From Limnanthes douglasii subsp. nivea (taxonomy: Eukaryota; Streptophyta; Magnoliopsida; Brassicales; Limnanthaceae), in the NCBI GenBank assembly GCA_036936605.1, contig JAUPFV010000003.1, positions 148,150,997 to 148,214,996 on the forward strand: a DNA stretch of 64,000 nucleotides, in the 5' to 3' direction. Each line of letters starts with the position of its first letter. Position 1 is the first letter of the stretch. A program made the position numbers and the translations under genes. The notes beneath the pieces are model-generated. The model was not told the origin of the DNA and searched no databases. It saw only the letters and a program-made list of their open reading frames with translations. This document shows positions 32,290 to 46,260 of this stretch, in pieces.

Positions 32290-35130
32290 GCTCTAGTTAA
32301 AGGTGGCTAGTTAAATTTTTCAAAGTTAGAGAGAGCGAGGAAGGTAGAAAGAGAGAACCGTATCGCCGCCGGCCTCCCAGTTTCTCCAAGTGAGAAAACC
32401 AGTCAACCAACTCAGGACGCCGATCAAGGGTCATCCTCTTCCAAAGGAAAAAGAGTCCCAACCTTCCCTTCTAGTTCTTCTGTTCAAGAGTCCCAACCTT
32501 TTGTGCCTAAGGAAAAAGCCGTTTCAAGTATCAGAAAACCCTCCTCCTTTATTGTTATGGGTTCTGATACTGAGAAGTCTCTGAAGAAGATAACCCATCT
32601 CCGAACAACCTGCCAAACCAAAACCCAATCCACACCTTCACTGCCGAAACCCTCAGGATCGTAGGTATCTAAATCAACTCCACGGGCCAAGCCCTCCGGA
32701 TCCCAACCTCAATCAGACACTAGGCCTTCAGAGGCAACAAGCGCTCAACCACCCGAACAACCTTCTGTGCAAGAAACTGACCCCCATTCTTCTAAGGAAA
32801 CTGATAAACCTTCCACAGTGGTGGAGGAGATTATGGAAGACAACATTAAAGAGGCCCATTTCAAGACTGAGACATCAGGTCAAACTGGAGATGCTGCTTC
32901 GGATAAGAAGGGAATGAGTAAGGTAAAAATCTATACGACTCCTCTGGATTCGCTTCCGGAGTGATTATAGGGAAATGTAGGCCCTTGTTTCAAGCACGTT
33001 AGCGTCAAATATCTGCTGGCCTTGCAAAACATCAATTATATCTACACCCATACTGCTGAACTGGGCCGAATCCGGACGAAATAAGGGATTCTGGAGTCTG
33101 TAAAGGTAAGGATACCTATTGCTCTGGAGACTCCCATGAATTGCAAGCTAAATGAGGTGGTAATTTTTACCGAAGTACTAAACTGGGGACTTTGATTCCC
33201 ACCGGACCCATAAATTATTAGGTACTTTCAGTTGGTCAAACTTTGCCCTAGCCAGTTAAGCCCCAATGCCAGGTACTCTCTCATTTCCTGTATCATGTCA
33301 TCAAGGTTGTCGAAGATCCCCCTTCTGATAGAGCAGTTTGCTGCTGTAGCAAGCTTGTGCAAGAATCATCAGATTCTATTCTACCATCACAACATGGGGA
33401 ATGACTTTAAAGTTGTGGACGATTTGTTGGAGTCTGAAAAGAATTGGAGGACACAATTCTTGTTTGTTAGTGAAACATGGGAAAATGGTAGGAAGATTAA
33501 GGCCAACACCAACCATAGCATGCTGACTAATAGGTGGAAAAACACTGGTAATTTCCTTTCTTTTCTTTGTCGTCCAAGTTTTTTTTCTTAAATTATAAGT
33601 GTTTTTTTATTCTGACTAGCTTGTTACTCCTTTTCAGTGCTACCAAAGAAGTTCACCATACATTTGGAGGAGGGGCAAAAGACCTGTGCAAAACTCAATG
33701 CACGGGCTTCAGAACACTGATGGAATGTCTTCCATAATTGCTTCACATCGGGAAATCTCGTGAGGTCTCATCTATGGAACACCACAGGCCGGAGAGACCT
33801 CTCATGGGAACAATTAACCACCCTTCATCCTCCTGGTGTGATTCTCAAAAGGACAGAGGCCAAGGATGGCAAGTTGTTCATACCTTCTATAGCTAAGACT
33901 CCCACCAATATGAAGAATAAAAAGAAGAAATCTGAAGCAAAGTTGGTTCAAGCAGATACAGAAGGGACTGGTTCATGGAACTAGGAGGATTGATGCAGTC
34001 TTGCTCAAAGCAGTGAAGGTTGAAACAGTAAGGGAGGTCGGAGGGTCGTAGAACCCCCCAAAGCCCCCTAAGAAGGACAAGAAACGGAGGGTCAGCAGTG
34101 ATGAGAAAGCTGTTAAGAAGAAGAAGGTCACCCTGGGAGAAAAAATAATTCTCCGTCCTTCAAAAATCCAACCTCCACCAGCCCCTGCTGATCCTACCTT
34201 GCAAGAGAAAATTCCAACAGATCTCCAGTCCGGAGAGATTTTTGGGGGAGGGAATGATGAAGTGGACATCATTTCCCTTCAAGACATTGATTTGTATTTT
34301 AATGATTATGAGAAGGATGATTTTGCAGGTCCCTACCATCCCTCTAATTCTTCCAATATCGTGACCTTCAATGGTAAATCCTTCTTCGTTTCCGGAGAGC
34401 AAGATGTCCTTACCCACTCCCTCCTCGGTCATATCCGGCCAATACTTGATTTGGAAAAGCAGGTAAAAATTCATACCAACCTTATCAACTCTCTCATTTC
34501 TGACAAACAATCTCTGTCAAACAGTCTCCTAAACGCTTAAGTAAGTATAAAGGAACTGAAAAAGGAGATGAAGGCATTGAAGAAGGACAAAAAAGATTCG
34601 GAAACTAAGTTATCCATATTGGAAGCAGCCAGAACTGAGCTCCAAACTAAGTATTCTGACTTAGAAAAATACCTTACAACGTTAAAGGAGGAAGTGAAGA
34701 CCAAGGATGGTGTCATTCAAACCTTAACTGATGAGAATACTAAACTATAGAGCACTGCTTCAGAGATGACCAAGAAAAAAAAGGATTTAAAGAGTCATCA
34801 AGAGCAAGCTATCCAAGCGGGTATTGATAAGTATACCAATGAAGTAGTATACTCTTTAGAAAAGAAAGATGATGGGATCAAGTCTGATATGGTGCTGCTG
34901 TTCCATGAGACCTTTCCGAAGAGGACCATGGGTCCCCTATAGAAGTATGTGGATTATGAAGAAATCTAATTTCATACTATAGCAGATGGTGACAAGCGTA
35001 ACTACTCCAACGGAATCGATTCCACTACTGATTATGAAGAGGGAACTGGTGAGAGTTTGAGTGCCAAACTCAAATTCGTAAAAAAGGTGATGGTGGTGAA
35101 GGCACGTCCGAAGGGAACAACCCCTAAGGT
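32290..35130 (+). pseudogene. Element C antisense gene (aORF), decayed
   Basis: It aligns with the aORF of D from LIKGGW onward: Ser/Pro-rich N-terminus, the Transposase_28-like domain (SRLSKIPLLIEQFAAVASLC near 33300), the SQFLFVS-like motif (TQFLFVSETWENGRKIKA near 33455), the exon 1 end near 33545, an intron of about 90 bp with GTAATTTCC and TTTTCAG, then RSHLWNTTGRRDLSWEQL (33760), DDFAGPYHPSNSSN (34318) and the coiled coil (34460-34860). Many stops and frameshifts are present, including a stop near 32662 and at 34538. The conserved exon layout in such an old copy shows that the gene was present in the ancestor of the family. Confidence 0.8.
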
Positions 35131-35640
35131 CTTATATTGTTTTTTTATATCCAAACAGTCAAAGTCCTTGGATGGCCAAGGAACATTTTGTATTACTATT
35201 TTGTTGAAGTCCGAATAAGTCCTTTGAACACCTAAAGTCCTTGGATGGCCAAGGTATGTTTTGTTTTTCTGTTCGGTTCAAGTCCGAACAGGTTTAATTT
35301 ATCAAACTTTCTTTTGTTTAATATTCTTCTTTAAATTGTTCATGGCTAATGTTTAAGTAGCCCCTAACATTTCAGAAGTATTAAAGTTAGAGTGTTTTAT
35401 ATCCCCGATGACATATATTTAATAGTCATCACTTAACCAAGTTTATTTGATCCACTAAAGACCCAATGTGTTGAACAAATGGTTTATACTTGAATTGAAT
35501 TATAGTAAAACCACTCCGAATGTTTAAGAAGGCATCATATAATATAAAAGACCGGACACCTTATTAAAATCTCCCCACGCCACCAAGGTAGGAAAGAGTA
35601 TGCCCCATAATATTTACATTGATATCTAACAAGTAAATAT
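35131..35640. repeat. Element C convergent 3' region with paired palindromes
   Basis: CCTTGGATGGCCAAGG occurs at 35166-35181 and 35240-35255, 74 bp apart. The conserved ATTAAAATCTCCCC and AAATATTTAC segments are near 35560-35645. No gene is seen. Confidence 0.75.
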
Positions 35641-38600
35641 TTACAAAATTTTTTTGTTCTAAATATAACCTGAGATGTTCAATATTCCATGGGTGCTTCA
35701 AAACTCTCACTTCTTTGTCCTGAATTTTATATGTCCTAGGTTTGAGATTTTGACAGATCTCATAAGGGCCTTCCCAGTTCGGAGCCAATTTATCGAACTG
35801 CTTCTCCTTGGTGTGTAAGAAACCTTGTCTTAACACCTTATCTCCTGGTTGAAAATCTATTCTTTTGACCTTGGAAGCAAATCTGCTCCTCATCAAACCT
35901 TGGTAGTGAGTTGTTCTTAAGTGAGCTTTAACCCTTCTTTCTTATATTAAGTCCAACTGATTCCTAATTTCTATCTCATTAGCTTGTTCAGAATAGTTGT
36001 GAACTCTGTATGATGGTAGGGTAGCTTCTATGGGGGTAATTACATCCATCCCATACACCAAGACAAAAGGATATTCTTGTGTAGCAGCCCAATGAGTAGT
36101 TCGGTATGCCCACAACACTTCTTATAAATAGCTTGGGCACTTCCCCGCAACTCATTCTAGATTCTTTTTTAATCTAGACAAAATAGTCATGTTGGCAACT
36201 TCAACTTGAGCGTTTTCTTGTGGATGGAAATGAGAAGAAAAACAATGTTGAATACCTCTAGAAGCACAAAAAATCTCCATATCTTTGTTATCAAACTGTG
36301 GCCCATTGTCTGTAGTAATCTTTTGGGGGATCCCAAATCTGCAGCATATATTGGATAGGATAAATTTAATGTCATCCTTCAAAGTGGTTCATGTTAAAGG
36401 AGTTGCCTCTATCCATTTTGAAAAGTAATAAATAGCAACTATAATAGTTCTGCACCCCCCGGATGCCATAGGCAGAGGTCCAACTAAGTCCATTCCCCAT
36501 TGGGCAAAAGGTACTTGCTCAGAAATAGACTCCATAGGTACTGCTGGCACATGAATTTCATTGTCATACCTTTGACGTGGATCACACTTCTTTACCATTT
36601 CTTTAGCATCTGCCATTATGGATGGCCAATAGTACCTAACTAACAACACTCTCCGGGTTAGTGCCCTGCACCCACAATGCGATGAGCCTTCTCCATCGTG
36701 TAGTTCAGATAAAACGACTTGAGATTCTTCAACCACCAAACAACAAAGGAGAGGTCTACTTAAAGATTTTTTTATGGAAAACTCCTCTTATGATAAAAAA
36801 AACCACGAGCCTTGTGTTTAATCTTTCTTGCCATAGATTTATCTGAAGGCGAAACCCCATTAGAAATATATTGAAGGAGGGAAAACCTCCAGTCTTTAAT
36901 TTGAATCACCTGTATGCTCATGCTTTACCTATTTTCCTTGTTTTGACTTGGCTGTATGGACGAACACTCCTCTATATGAATCCAAGGGTAGGACTCAAAA
37001 TACGCTATAGTTGCCAAAGAATCTGCTAGTGTATTTCCGATATGGGAATATGCTCATAACAAACACTTTTGAAGTTGGCTGCCACTTTTTTCAGGATGAG
37101 TAAATACTTGATCGATTGCTCCTTCTTAGCCTCAGACTGACCTTAAGCGTGATGAATGAGCATTTGAGAGTCATTCATCAACCGAACTCTCTTAGCCCCA
37201 TATAGGAAGGCCAATTTAAGACCAACTATAGCTGCTTCATATTCAGACTCATTGTTGGAGGCCCTGAATCCAAAGCATATGGCTTGGTACATCTTATCAC
37301 CATATAAAGAGGTTTGGAAAATTCCAGCTCCACAACCCATTGTACTTGAACCACCATCAGTTCAGACCATCCTATCTTTCTTGGTTTTACTTCTGAAGTT
37401 TGTTTGGAGTTCCTGTCCGAATGGAATTCTACCAGGCAATCAGCCACTGCTTGAGTTTTCATAGTTATTCGGGGGGCAAAATCAATGTCGTAATCGCCCA
37501 ATTATACTGACCACTTGGTCATCTTGATTGATATGTATGCCTTCTGAAGAACATTATTTAATGGGAAAGATGTCGAGACAATGATATAATGAGATTGAAA
37601 ATACGGCCTCATCTTTCTTGCCGCAGTCACTAAGGCTAATGCAATCTTTTCAAGCTTTAAGTACCTCTTCTCAGCTCTATTATACTTTTGCTGATGTAGT
37701 ATACCGGACGAGGGTAATTGTCTACTTCTCTTACCAATACTGCACTTATAGCATATTCTGACACAACCAGGTATACATAGAGTGTTTCTCCTTGAACTGG
37801 TTTGAAAAGAGTCTTTGGTAAGTACAAGTGTTTCTTTATTTCAACAAAATCTTGATTGCACCGTGGAGACCACACAAAATCTTTAGCATTATTCAAAGTT
37901 TGGAAAAACGAAGTCAATTTATCTGAAGACCTTGAAATAAAACGGTTTAGGGCAGCCAACCTTGCAGTGAGCCTCTAGACTTCTTTAATATTCCGAGGAG
38001 GATCCATTTCCAATAGGGCATTAAGCTGATCCGGATCGAACCCTAAAGACACATTTTTCTGGATTTAATTTCAAATTCAAAACTGTCAAATTAGAAAAAA
38101 ATTCTTGAAGATCAATTATATGCAAATCCTACTCTAAGCTTTTAACCATCATGTCATCTATGTATACCTCCATATTTCTACCAATCTGACCATCGAATGT
38201 TTTGTTCACCAACCTCTGTTAAGTAGCCCCAACATTCTTTAACCCAAAAGGTATCACTTTGTAGAAATGTAGACCTATGTCTGTTATAAAGGTAGTTTGA
38301 TCTCCATCCTTCAGATCCACCTGTATCTGGTTGTACCTGGAGAAACCATCCATGAAAGACAACAACTTGTTTCCAGACATTGAGTCTACCAACTGATCCA
38401 TCTGGGGGATTAGATAAAGATCTTTTGGGCAAGCTCCGTTAAGGTCAGTGAAATCAATACACATACACTATTACCCATTATTTTTCTTGACTAACACCGG
38501 ATTGGCAGTCCATGAAGGATACTGGGACTCGTTTATGTGTCCCATCTTGGTAAGCCGATCAACCTCTTGTACTATCACATCAGTTTTTTTCTTAGAAAAA

Positions 38601-38893
38601 GCTCTCATTTTCTACACAACATGTGCAACATTACTCCGGATTGACAACTTGTGTGAGATAACGCTTGCGAGCACTCCAGTTACATCACTATTGCACCAAG
38701 ATAAAACCTGATGATTATTTAGTAAAAATGACAACAATTTTGTTTTCAACTCTAGCGCCATTTTGGAACCAATCCTGATATTTCTACCCTTTGCAATGGA
38801 GTGAGTTTCAATTTATTTAACTGGTATTATAACACTGGGAGCCTCTCTTGGGTCATCAATCTCACCCTCTCCCTCAGAAGGCTCTAGTAACTG
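35564..38893 (-). pseudogene. pol: Element C pol, heavily decayed
   Basis: Recognisable pieces in order: RT (GNKLLSFMDGFSRYNQI near 38380; YIDDMMVKS near 38160), gypsy RNase H (37959-37660), aRNase H (near 37500-37150, NNESEYEAAIVGLKLA), integrase (36739-36389 with LVGPLP and YFSKWIEA; ITTDNGPQFDN near 36310; WEGPY near 35785). Multiple stops and frameshifts break it, and a segment between YIDD and the LGY motif is shortened near 38040. Confidence 0.87.
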
Positions 38894-41219
38894 CTAATCT
38901 TCATTAATCCGAACTGCTCCGCCAAAGTTTTAGGAGCAAGAGCAGTTGCATAACACTCCCTCGCTATCTTCTGACTACTTCGGACAACACCTACTTGCCA
39001 TTGGATTGCATACTTCAAGAACTGATTGACTATTGAGGCCACAACATGCATTCTGGAAAGCCAAGACCTCCCAAAAATTACATTGTAGGATGTGGGAAAA
39101 TCTACCATAACAAATAGCACCATCACCATCTTTTTAAAGGTCCCCTTGCCCAACAACACTTCTTTCTCAAATTCCCCAATTACATCCGCATATCTCCCTT
39201 TGAAGCCCATAATGGTTTTGTCTGAGTGTTGAATGACGACCAGATTTCTCATCTGCTTATAGGAGCTTAAAAAGATGATGTTTTCCGAACTGCCCGTGTC
39301 TATCAAAATCCAGCGTATATCATTGCCCCCAATTGATGCTCATATCACCACCGCATCATCATGAGGCCCAACAATATTTCTCAAAGCATCCTCATCAAAA
39401 ACTATTAATAGAAAAGAGGTTTGGTATTTATGGGAAGACATTCCCTCTTCCAACTGAGTGGCCAAACTGTGTACATGTCTTTTCCTTGATGAATGAGTGG
39501 ATGATGTCATAGTATCTCCACCAAATATGGTGAGTGACTCAAAAAAACTGATCAATCCGGACACCGTCCTGGCTTGTTCTACTAGGACCCCCATTTTATT
39601 CCGAGTTGGATCAGGATCCAGGTACTCATAATAAACATCAAATCTTTCAAGAATCACCATTGCCCCTTCTTGAGCAGATTTTCCTGCATTGTTTGTCGGG
39701 CCCGTCCGAGGAGCATTGTCAGGCCTGTTTGCACATCTTCTTTTGACATAAGCTCCCAGTTTTCCTCTTTAAATAAGGTTATACACTTCTTATTTCAATT
39801 CTATGCAGTCTTGAGTATTAGGGCCTATATCATTATGATATTGGCAAAAATAAGTATTTCAGCTTTCTCTGGGAGACTACAGTACCGTCGGTTTTCAAAA
39901 ATGGACTTCATCCTTGGTCTTGTCATATATTGTGGCCACATTTTCCCTTAAATCTGCAAACCACTCTGGTTGAACCCAAGGACCTCTTTTACCTCTTGAC
40001 TGCTGGCTCTGAAACTGATTCTGGTTGGACTGAATTTGTTTAGTCCAGTTGGACCCTTGTCTGGTGTCTATAGTCTTATATCGTGTCTGGTTAGCAGCCA
40101 GAGGGGCTGTTGTGGTGGACCTCACTTGACGGTGCATCCTGGTTTTCTTGATTTCTTCCATATTAATCTGTTTTTTTCCCACTTGATTCAACAGGCCACC
40201 CCAGGTCATGGCTTTCTTCCTGGTTGCCGAATCAGCCAAGTTCCCAGGATTCAACCCTTGTCTTAGAGAAGCAATTGCCACCTGTTTGAAGCAATATGCT
40301 AATCCGTTCTTTGTATTCACGAATCAACTTATATAGTCCTTTAAAGACTTATTTGGTTCTTGGGCACAATGGATTATGGTATCTTCATTGTCGTCTTTCG
40401 GAAGGCAACCCAGAATGTATCAAAGTTTCTAGTACACCCCTGGGGTAAGCTGTTATACCGCTTAAGAGAACTTCCTGTAAAAGTTTGAGAGAAAGCTTTG
40501 CACAAAAGTTTGTCATCATCATCAAAATTAATCATGAAGTTCTTGAATTGCTCCAGATGGTTGTCCGGATCTTTACTTCCATCATATTTCTCCATTTTGG
40601 AGCTGTCAAACCTTTTAGGTATGTTTCCAGACAGTATTTTGGCAGACAAACGTGATTGTCTCTAGTTTTTATTACGACTAAAGACTATGTCTTCATTAGG
40701 TGTTACGAAAATACATGGTTCCGTCTGAAAAGCAAAAGAATCAATCAGCAACTGATTTGCATGCCTGTGGGATGACACTTTGCCCAAATGCCTTTGAAGC
40801 CTACCATGACTATCCCTCTTTCTTGATTATTTTTTTATCAGCTTCATCTTTTTTCTGGATCTCCCTTTATCAGTACTTGATGACAAAGATTCCTCAAGCT
40901 CAGCCTCATTCGAACAACTACTGGAGGACTCTGAATCTAAACTTTCAACAGGTTTGGATCGATGTGTCTTCTTAGAGCTGATGTGAGTATTTTTTGAACT
41001 CAAATGAGTCTTTATTGATGGATCATTCTCCCTATGGTTGTCAGTATGATGAATAGCTGACGCCCCTAATTTCTTTCTTATACAATTTTTTGCTTGTTTT
41101 ATGGCCCTTATCGCCTCTATTTCTGCTCTCAACTTGTCTCGCTCTTCAACAGTGTATTCCTTATTTTCCCCAACCGTTTCCACCACAGAAGGTGAAGTTC
41201 CTTGCTTGTTCGAATCCAT
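38894..41219 (-). pseudogene. gag: Element C gag-protease, decayed
   Basis: It starts at the ATG at 41219 (MDSNKQGTSPSV). Pieces include the charged N-terminus, the gag domain (near 40650-40300), the ISRF region, the zinc-knuckle area near 39830 and the protease. The catalytic site reads MIDTGSSEN near 39300. It ends GATUAGCAGUUA at 38896, keeping the UAG and giving the full CAR YYA context. Frameshifts and stops are frequent upstream. Confidence 0.85.
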
Positions 41220-41272
41220 CAGAACTGGTTCTTTTTAATGGTTTTGAATGTAAAATTCAGGCACCTTCGTGC

Positions 41273-41289
41273 TCCCATTGTGGTCGCCA
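41273..41289 (-). other. Primer-binding-like site of element C
   Basis: TGGCGACCACAATGGGA on the minus strand, three bases inside the LTR. One change from A and D. Confidence 0.65.
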
Positions 41290-41292
41290 ATT

Positions 41293-41643
41293 TGGTTTGG
41301 TTTATTTTGGGCTGGGGGTAGTTTGTTAAAGTTTTTTGGTAAGTTTGAAGTATTTTGTGTTTAGTGTGAGGAGTAGTGAGATAATTAAGCAGACTACTTG
41401 TATTAAATGTTAATTACCCTCATTAATGAGAGTGGTTGGGGTATTTATACTCTTAATTAATGATCCATGGGCTTACCGGGTCAAGTTTAATGACCCATTA
41501 GTCTTTTAAGTTGATTAGCAAATAGCTTAGTAAAAAGGTGTTTTACATTTGTCCTATTCAGATTTTTTAGTGGAGTGTTGTGGTCTGAATTACCCCTGTC
41601 AAGATTAAGCAGTGTGTTGTGTTTGAAGTATCCGAACTCATCA
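41293..41643 (-). repeat. Element C 5' LTR (351 bp), only LTR left
   Basis: The ends are TGGTTTGG and CTCATCA on the plus strand, as in A and D. A TATA box is at about 41440-41447. It lacks the 21-bp direct repeats of the other LTRs and is over 100 bp shorter. The sequence after it (41644 on) matches the MULE repeat unit. Confidence 0.85.
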
Positions 41644-42840
41644 GAGTATCTTAACTACAAAAACATATTACTTCTGTAAGTGATAAGTGGATGAAAAATA
41701 ACTATACCAGAAGATAAAGATTTTCTAAGAGAAAAAAACAATTTATTAGATGTGAAACATTCATTATAATATAAAATCTAGATGCGAAAAAGTGTGTAAA
41801 AATTAAATAGTAGATGCGAAACGTGTTATTTACATTTCTCTAGTAGATGTGAAATAACATGTGAAATATAAGGGACATATGATATGCTAGATGCGTGACA
41901 CTATATTTAAATTTTTGATAGGTAAAATTATAAGAGGGTGAAAAGACTACAAGATTTGAGAGAAATAATATATTTGGTTGATATTCGTGAGCTTTTGTAT
42001 TAATGCAATGTAATGATGAGTATCTTAGACTTGTCAAATCATGTAAGAAAATATCAAATCAAACTAAAGATACTAGTTTGATTTTTGAATTTTTGAAATA
42101 TATATGTGTGATATTGGTTGAGTTTATTAACTACAAAAACATATTTACTTCTGTAAGTGATAATTGGATGAAAAATAATTTGACTAGAAGATAGGAAAGA
42201 GTTTCTAAGAGAAAAAATAAATTGATAGATGCGAAACATTCATTATATATAAATGATAGATGCGAAACCTTATGTAAAAATTAAATAATAGATGCGAAAC
42301 GTGTTATTTACATTTCTATAATAGATGCGAAAGAACATGTGAAATAAAGGGACATATGATATGCTAAATGCGGGATGCTGTATTTAAATTTTTGATAAGT
42401 AAAATTATTAAGAAGGTGAAAAGACTACAAGCTTTGACAGAAATAATATCTTTGGTTGATATTCGTGAGCTTTTGTAATTAATGCAATGTAATGATGAGT
42501 ATGTTAGACTTGTCAAATCATGTAAGAAAATATCAAATCAAACTAAATCTACTAGTTTGATTTTTGACTTTTGAAATATATATATTGTGTGTGTGAGATT
42601 GGTTGAGTTTATTAAACACAAAAACATATTTACTTATGTAAGTGATAATTGGATGAAAAATAATTAGACCACAAGATAGGAAAGAGTTTCCAAGAGAAAA
42701 CATAAACAAATAGATGCGGATCATTCATTAGAATATAAAAGATAGATGCGAAACATATCGATAGATTCGAGATCCACTAATAAATGCAAAACCCTTGTAA
42801 TTACACTCAGATAGATGCGAAACCATAGTTGTTAGATAGT
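41644..42840. repeat. Tandem repeat of about 480-bp unit with embedded motif clusters
   Basis: Two and a half units start at 41644, 42120 and 42605 (periods 476 and 485). Each begins GAGTNTNTTAA, has TAAGTGATAANTGGATGAAAAATAA, then about five AGATGCGAAAC-type copies, then the segment matching the palindrome arm. Element C's LTR abuts the start of the first unit. Confidence 0.88.
41740..42835 (+). repeat. AGATGCGAAAC motif clusters 4-6 (about 15 copies)
   Basis: Five copies in each of three groups: about 41748-41900, 42228-42375 and 42710-42830. All are on the plus strand, although the nearest gene (ULP) is on the minus strand. Confidence 0.87.
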
Positions 42841-44084
42841 TTTGTCATTGAGATATATTTTATAGTATACAAACTCTACAATAAAAAAATATGACAAACA
42901 TCACAAAACGAAGTAAAACAAATATTACAAATCATTGTCCCAATATTTGTTAGTGTTCATGTCATTAAGAAACATGTAGAATATCTCTGCTCTTCTTAAT
43001 AGTTCAATATCAGAAGTTTTTTGAAATTTAATTTTACCATGCAAAATATAATCTTTGAAGTAATCGCAGACCATTACTCCACAATCAAGTGATTCAGGTC
43101 TTTGTTTAGGAATTTTTATTGGACAAATTATCTTTATTGGCTCTTTTGCTTGTAAAATGTTTTTGTTTTTAAGGTATGCAATCTGTAATTTAATAAACAT
43201 AAAAATAAATCAGATGATATATATATATATATATGTTCTATGAAATTATTATTAAAGATAGACACTTATTAATCTTTCTGCAGTTTTTCTTGTTGGATCT
43301 GGACGTTTTGGTATTGAGTTTAGATTTACTGCTTTTTCATGTTCAACATCTATTACAAATAATGTCCAATGGTTAACCTTCTCAGGTCTAGCTTCTGTTA
43401 GAAGCGGAACGAAGATTAAACCTTATGTGATGCCTCGTAGTTTATCGTCAACATATAATGTTACATCCATATTTCGGTTCAGCAGATGCTACATTGGAGG
43501 AGTAATATTTAAAATAATTTATGTTTATAAATTAATGCATGTTGTAAAAGTATTTTATTCTTGCCATTACGCTTCCAGATAAGTATGTTACTCGCATAAA
43601 TTCTCATAGAGTACTTGCAACTGGTATTTGAAAGTTGAGTTGTTTAAGGTTGATATATATAAATATCAATTACATGTGTTGTCAAAAGTTGAAACCAACA
43701 GGCAACAATTTGTTAACATATGTATTGAGAAGCAATGGAAACAAACTAAATTTAAATATAACTTTTACCGTAGAGTCGATTTCATCTTCATCTGTTATCT
43801 CCATCAGAGTACTAACAAAAATATTAGATACTGATACATCTGGACATGACCATACTGTTGGATCAGAATTGTTTTCTCTTTTTTCAATCAGTTCTAATAT
43901 GTAGTATTCCTCTATGTCAATTGTAGCTGTTACTTTGTTCTTAAATGGCCATTATTTTCTGATAATTTCCTTGTTATGTAGTTCTTTAGAGACTTGATGT
44001 TGAGTATAATCTAAAATTAGTTCAAATGAAGGACCGTCATCCAAATCTTTCTGAACCAATGGGAAATAATTGAAACTGTAAGAG

Positions 44085-44690
44085 GAGATAGATGTGAAAC
44101 GTTCAGAAATATAATAGATGAGAAATAAGGGAAACCAAGATAGATGTGAAACATTCAAAAATATAATAGATGGGAAATAAGGGAAACCAAGATAGAAGCG
44201 AAACATATATAATATTGATAGATGAGAAACTTTTTTATTCAGATAGATGCGAAACCTATGAAACTTTCATATGTCAGAAACCAGTGAAAACTAACCTAGA
44301 TGCGAAACCAATGGAAAAAGGTAGATGCGAAAACAATGGAAATAATTTAGATGCAGAACCTTTTTGTAATTATGGTAAATGAGAAAGCAGGAAAACTATG
44401 CTAGATGCGAAACATTAAAAATATGATAGGTGTGAAAGTTTTTCAATCACTTACTTTTTTATTTTGTATATCATTTTCAATTCTTATAATTTCTTTCTCA
44501 ATTGCGGGGTCTAAGTCACTGACTTATGACGTTTGGATTTCTCGGACTTCTGATGCCTTTTCCTTAACAAAACAGAAAACTGGACATTAGATCTGAAACA
44601 TGAGTAAATGTAATACATAAGGAAGATAGATGCGAAACATGTATCTTTAAATACAAAACCAGTATTCAGTTAAACACCAGATGCAGATGA
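44085..44690 (+). repeat. AGATGCGAAAC motif cluster 7 (about 15 copies)
   Basis: This is a dense cluster: 13 copies between 44088 and 44450, then copies near 44590 and 44628. Variants include AGATGTGAAAC, AGATGAGAAAC, AGAAGCGAAAC and AGATGCAGAAC. It lies in a non-coding gap of the ULP-like gene. Confidence 0.87.
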
Positions 44691-45899
44691 ACATATAAAT
44701 ATAAATAACATTAGAGTATTTAAGCCAAAAAAGAAGATAATACACAAAAGTATATATCTTTAAATATAAAAGTTTTTCAAAACATGTTTTGTTAATTCTG
44801 GGTTATCTGTATCACCTCTTTGTTCATAGCATCTTTATTGGTGACTTTAGATTCTTTAGGAACATCCTTTGTCACACCAGATGCTTCAGCAACACTCTTG
44901 TCCCCTTTAAATACTTCAGCTACACTGCTTGTCCCTTCAGATACTACAACAACTGATTCTTTAGCAATAGGAACAACAACATTAGTATTTTTATCCCGTT
45001 CTTCCATAACAATATTGGGATTTTGTTCTTCTATAACATTAACAAGAACTGAGGGATCATCTTTTTTTTCAAAACCAACTTCAATCGGAGTTTCAACTAA
45101 GGGATTGTCTTTCTTTTCAAACCCAACATCACTATTAATAGTGGCATCAACTTGCTTTTCCACCCCAACTTCAATAGGAGTAGAATTCTCATTTTCTTCA
45201 GCAACAATATGTTCAGAAGTAACAATATCAACATTAATAGGGGGATCACTATTAACAGTGGCATCAACTTGCTTTTCCACCCCAACATTCTCGTTTTCAA
45301 CAGCAAAAACATCCTCAGATGTAGTAGCAGCAACATGAAACTCAACATCGCCAATATAGTCATCTTCAACAGCAACAACAACATTATGATCCTGTTTTTC
45401 CAAATCATCTACACTTTTTTCTTGTTGTGGAGGCGGAACCTTATCTTTCACAATAATATTTGGTGTTTTGTCTTGGTTTGCATCATAAACAACAGGGTTT
45501 TCGACTACAATATTAGGTGTTTTTCTTATCTTATTTAGTAATCAGTGGCCTTGGTCATTCAATCTGTTTCTTCTTGAATAAGTTTTTGGTTGATGTTTAG
45601 TTGTTTCCACGTTTAGCTTCAACATAGGTAGTTTAAGTGTGTTTTTATCTTCTCATTTTCTTCGAGTTTCTTTTTTAGTTCATCAATTTATTGTTGAAAT
45701 CCTCAGCGTTCCATTTCATTTTTTTCTACTTTTTCAAATGTTGTTAAGTCAAGGCTCTGGCTAGAGACTGGGTCAGTTTGTGGTTTGGCTGCATCTAGGG
45801 TTGGTGTTGTTTTTAGGACTGGGTCTGGGTGTGGGGCTATGGTTGGGGCTGGGGCTGGGTATATTGTGTTAACTTTCTGCAAAATAATAAGCAATATCA

Positions 45900-46260
45900 A
45901 AGATAGATTTGAAACCTTTGACATTAGAAGATGAATGATAGATGCGGAACCTTAACATTCATAAAACTAGATGTAAAACCTTTAAGTCAAACCAAAATGA
46001 TAGATGCGGAATGTAGTAGAAATAATAGATGCATAACCTAAATAGAGGAGAAAATATGTGGAACGTAAAAGAAAAGATAGATGTGGAACATGTATATAAA
46101 TGATAGATGCGAAACGTAAAACAAAATGATATATGTAGATCCTAAACAGAATGATAGATGAGAAACGTTAATTATAAGTATATGCAAAACCTTCACTAAT
46201 CATGATGCTAGATGCGGTACATCTTAGGATACTATCGATGCTAGATGCAGAATGTATAGT
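45900..46260 (+). repeat. AGATGCGAAAC motif cluster 8 (about 13 copies)
   Basis: Many copies here read GCGGAAC in place of GCGAAAC. Spacing is 20-35 bp. The flanking coding pieces of the ULP-like gene lack the motif. Confidence 0.85.

Larger units (their letters stand above)
32285..41643 (-). mobile_element. Element C: old Tat-type retrotransposon lacking its 3' LTR
   Basis: In element order (right to left) it has an LTR, primer site, gag-protease, UAG, pol, and the plus-strand antisense gene. It is much more decayed than A, B and D, and few CCGGAC motifs remain. The left end stops within the N-terminal part of the antisense gene and no LTR follows, so at least several hundred bp were deleted. 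It sits within the MULE repeat region. Confidence 0.9.

Noticed and set aside
44820..45338. Plus-strand 172-codon Thr/Ser-rich frame
   Set aside because: It is the antisense of the acidic repeat linker of the ULP-like gene.
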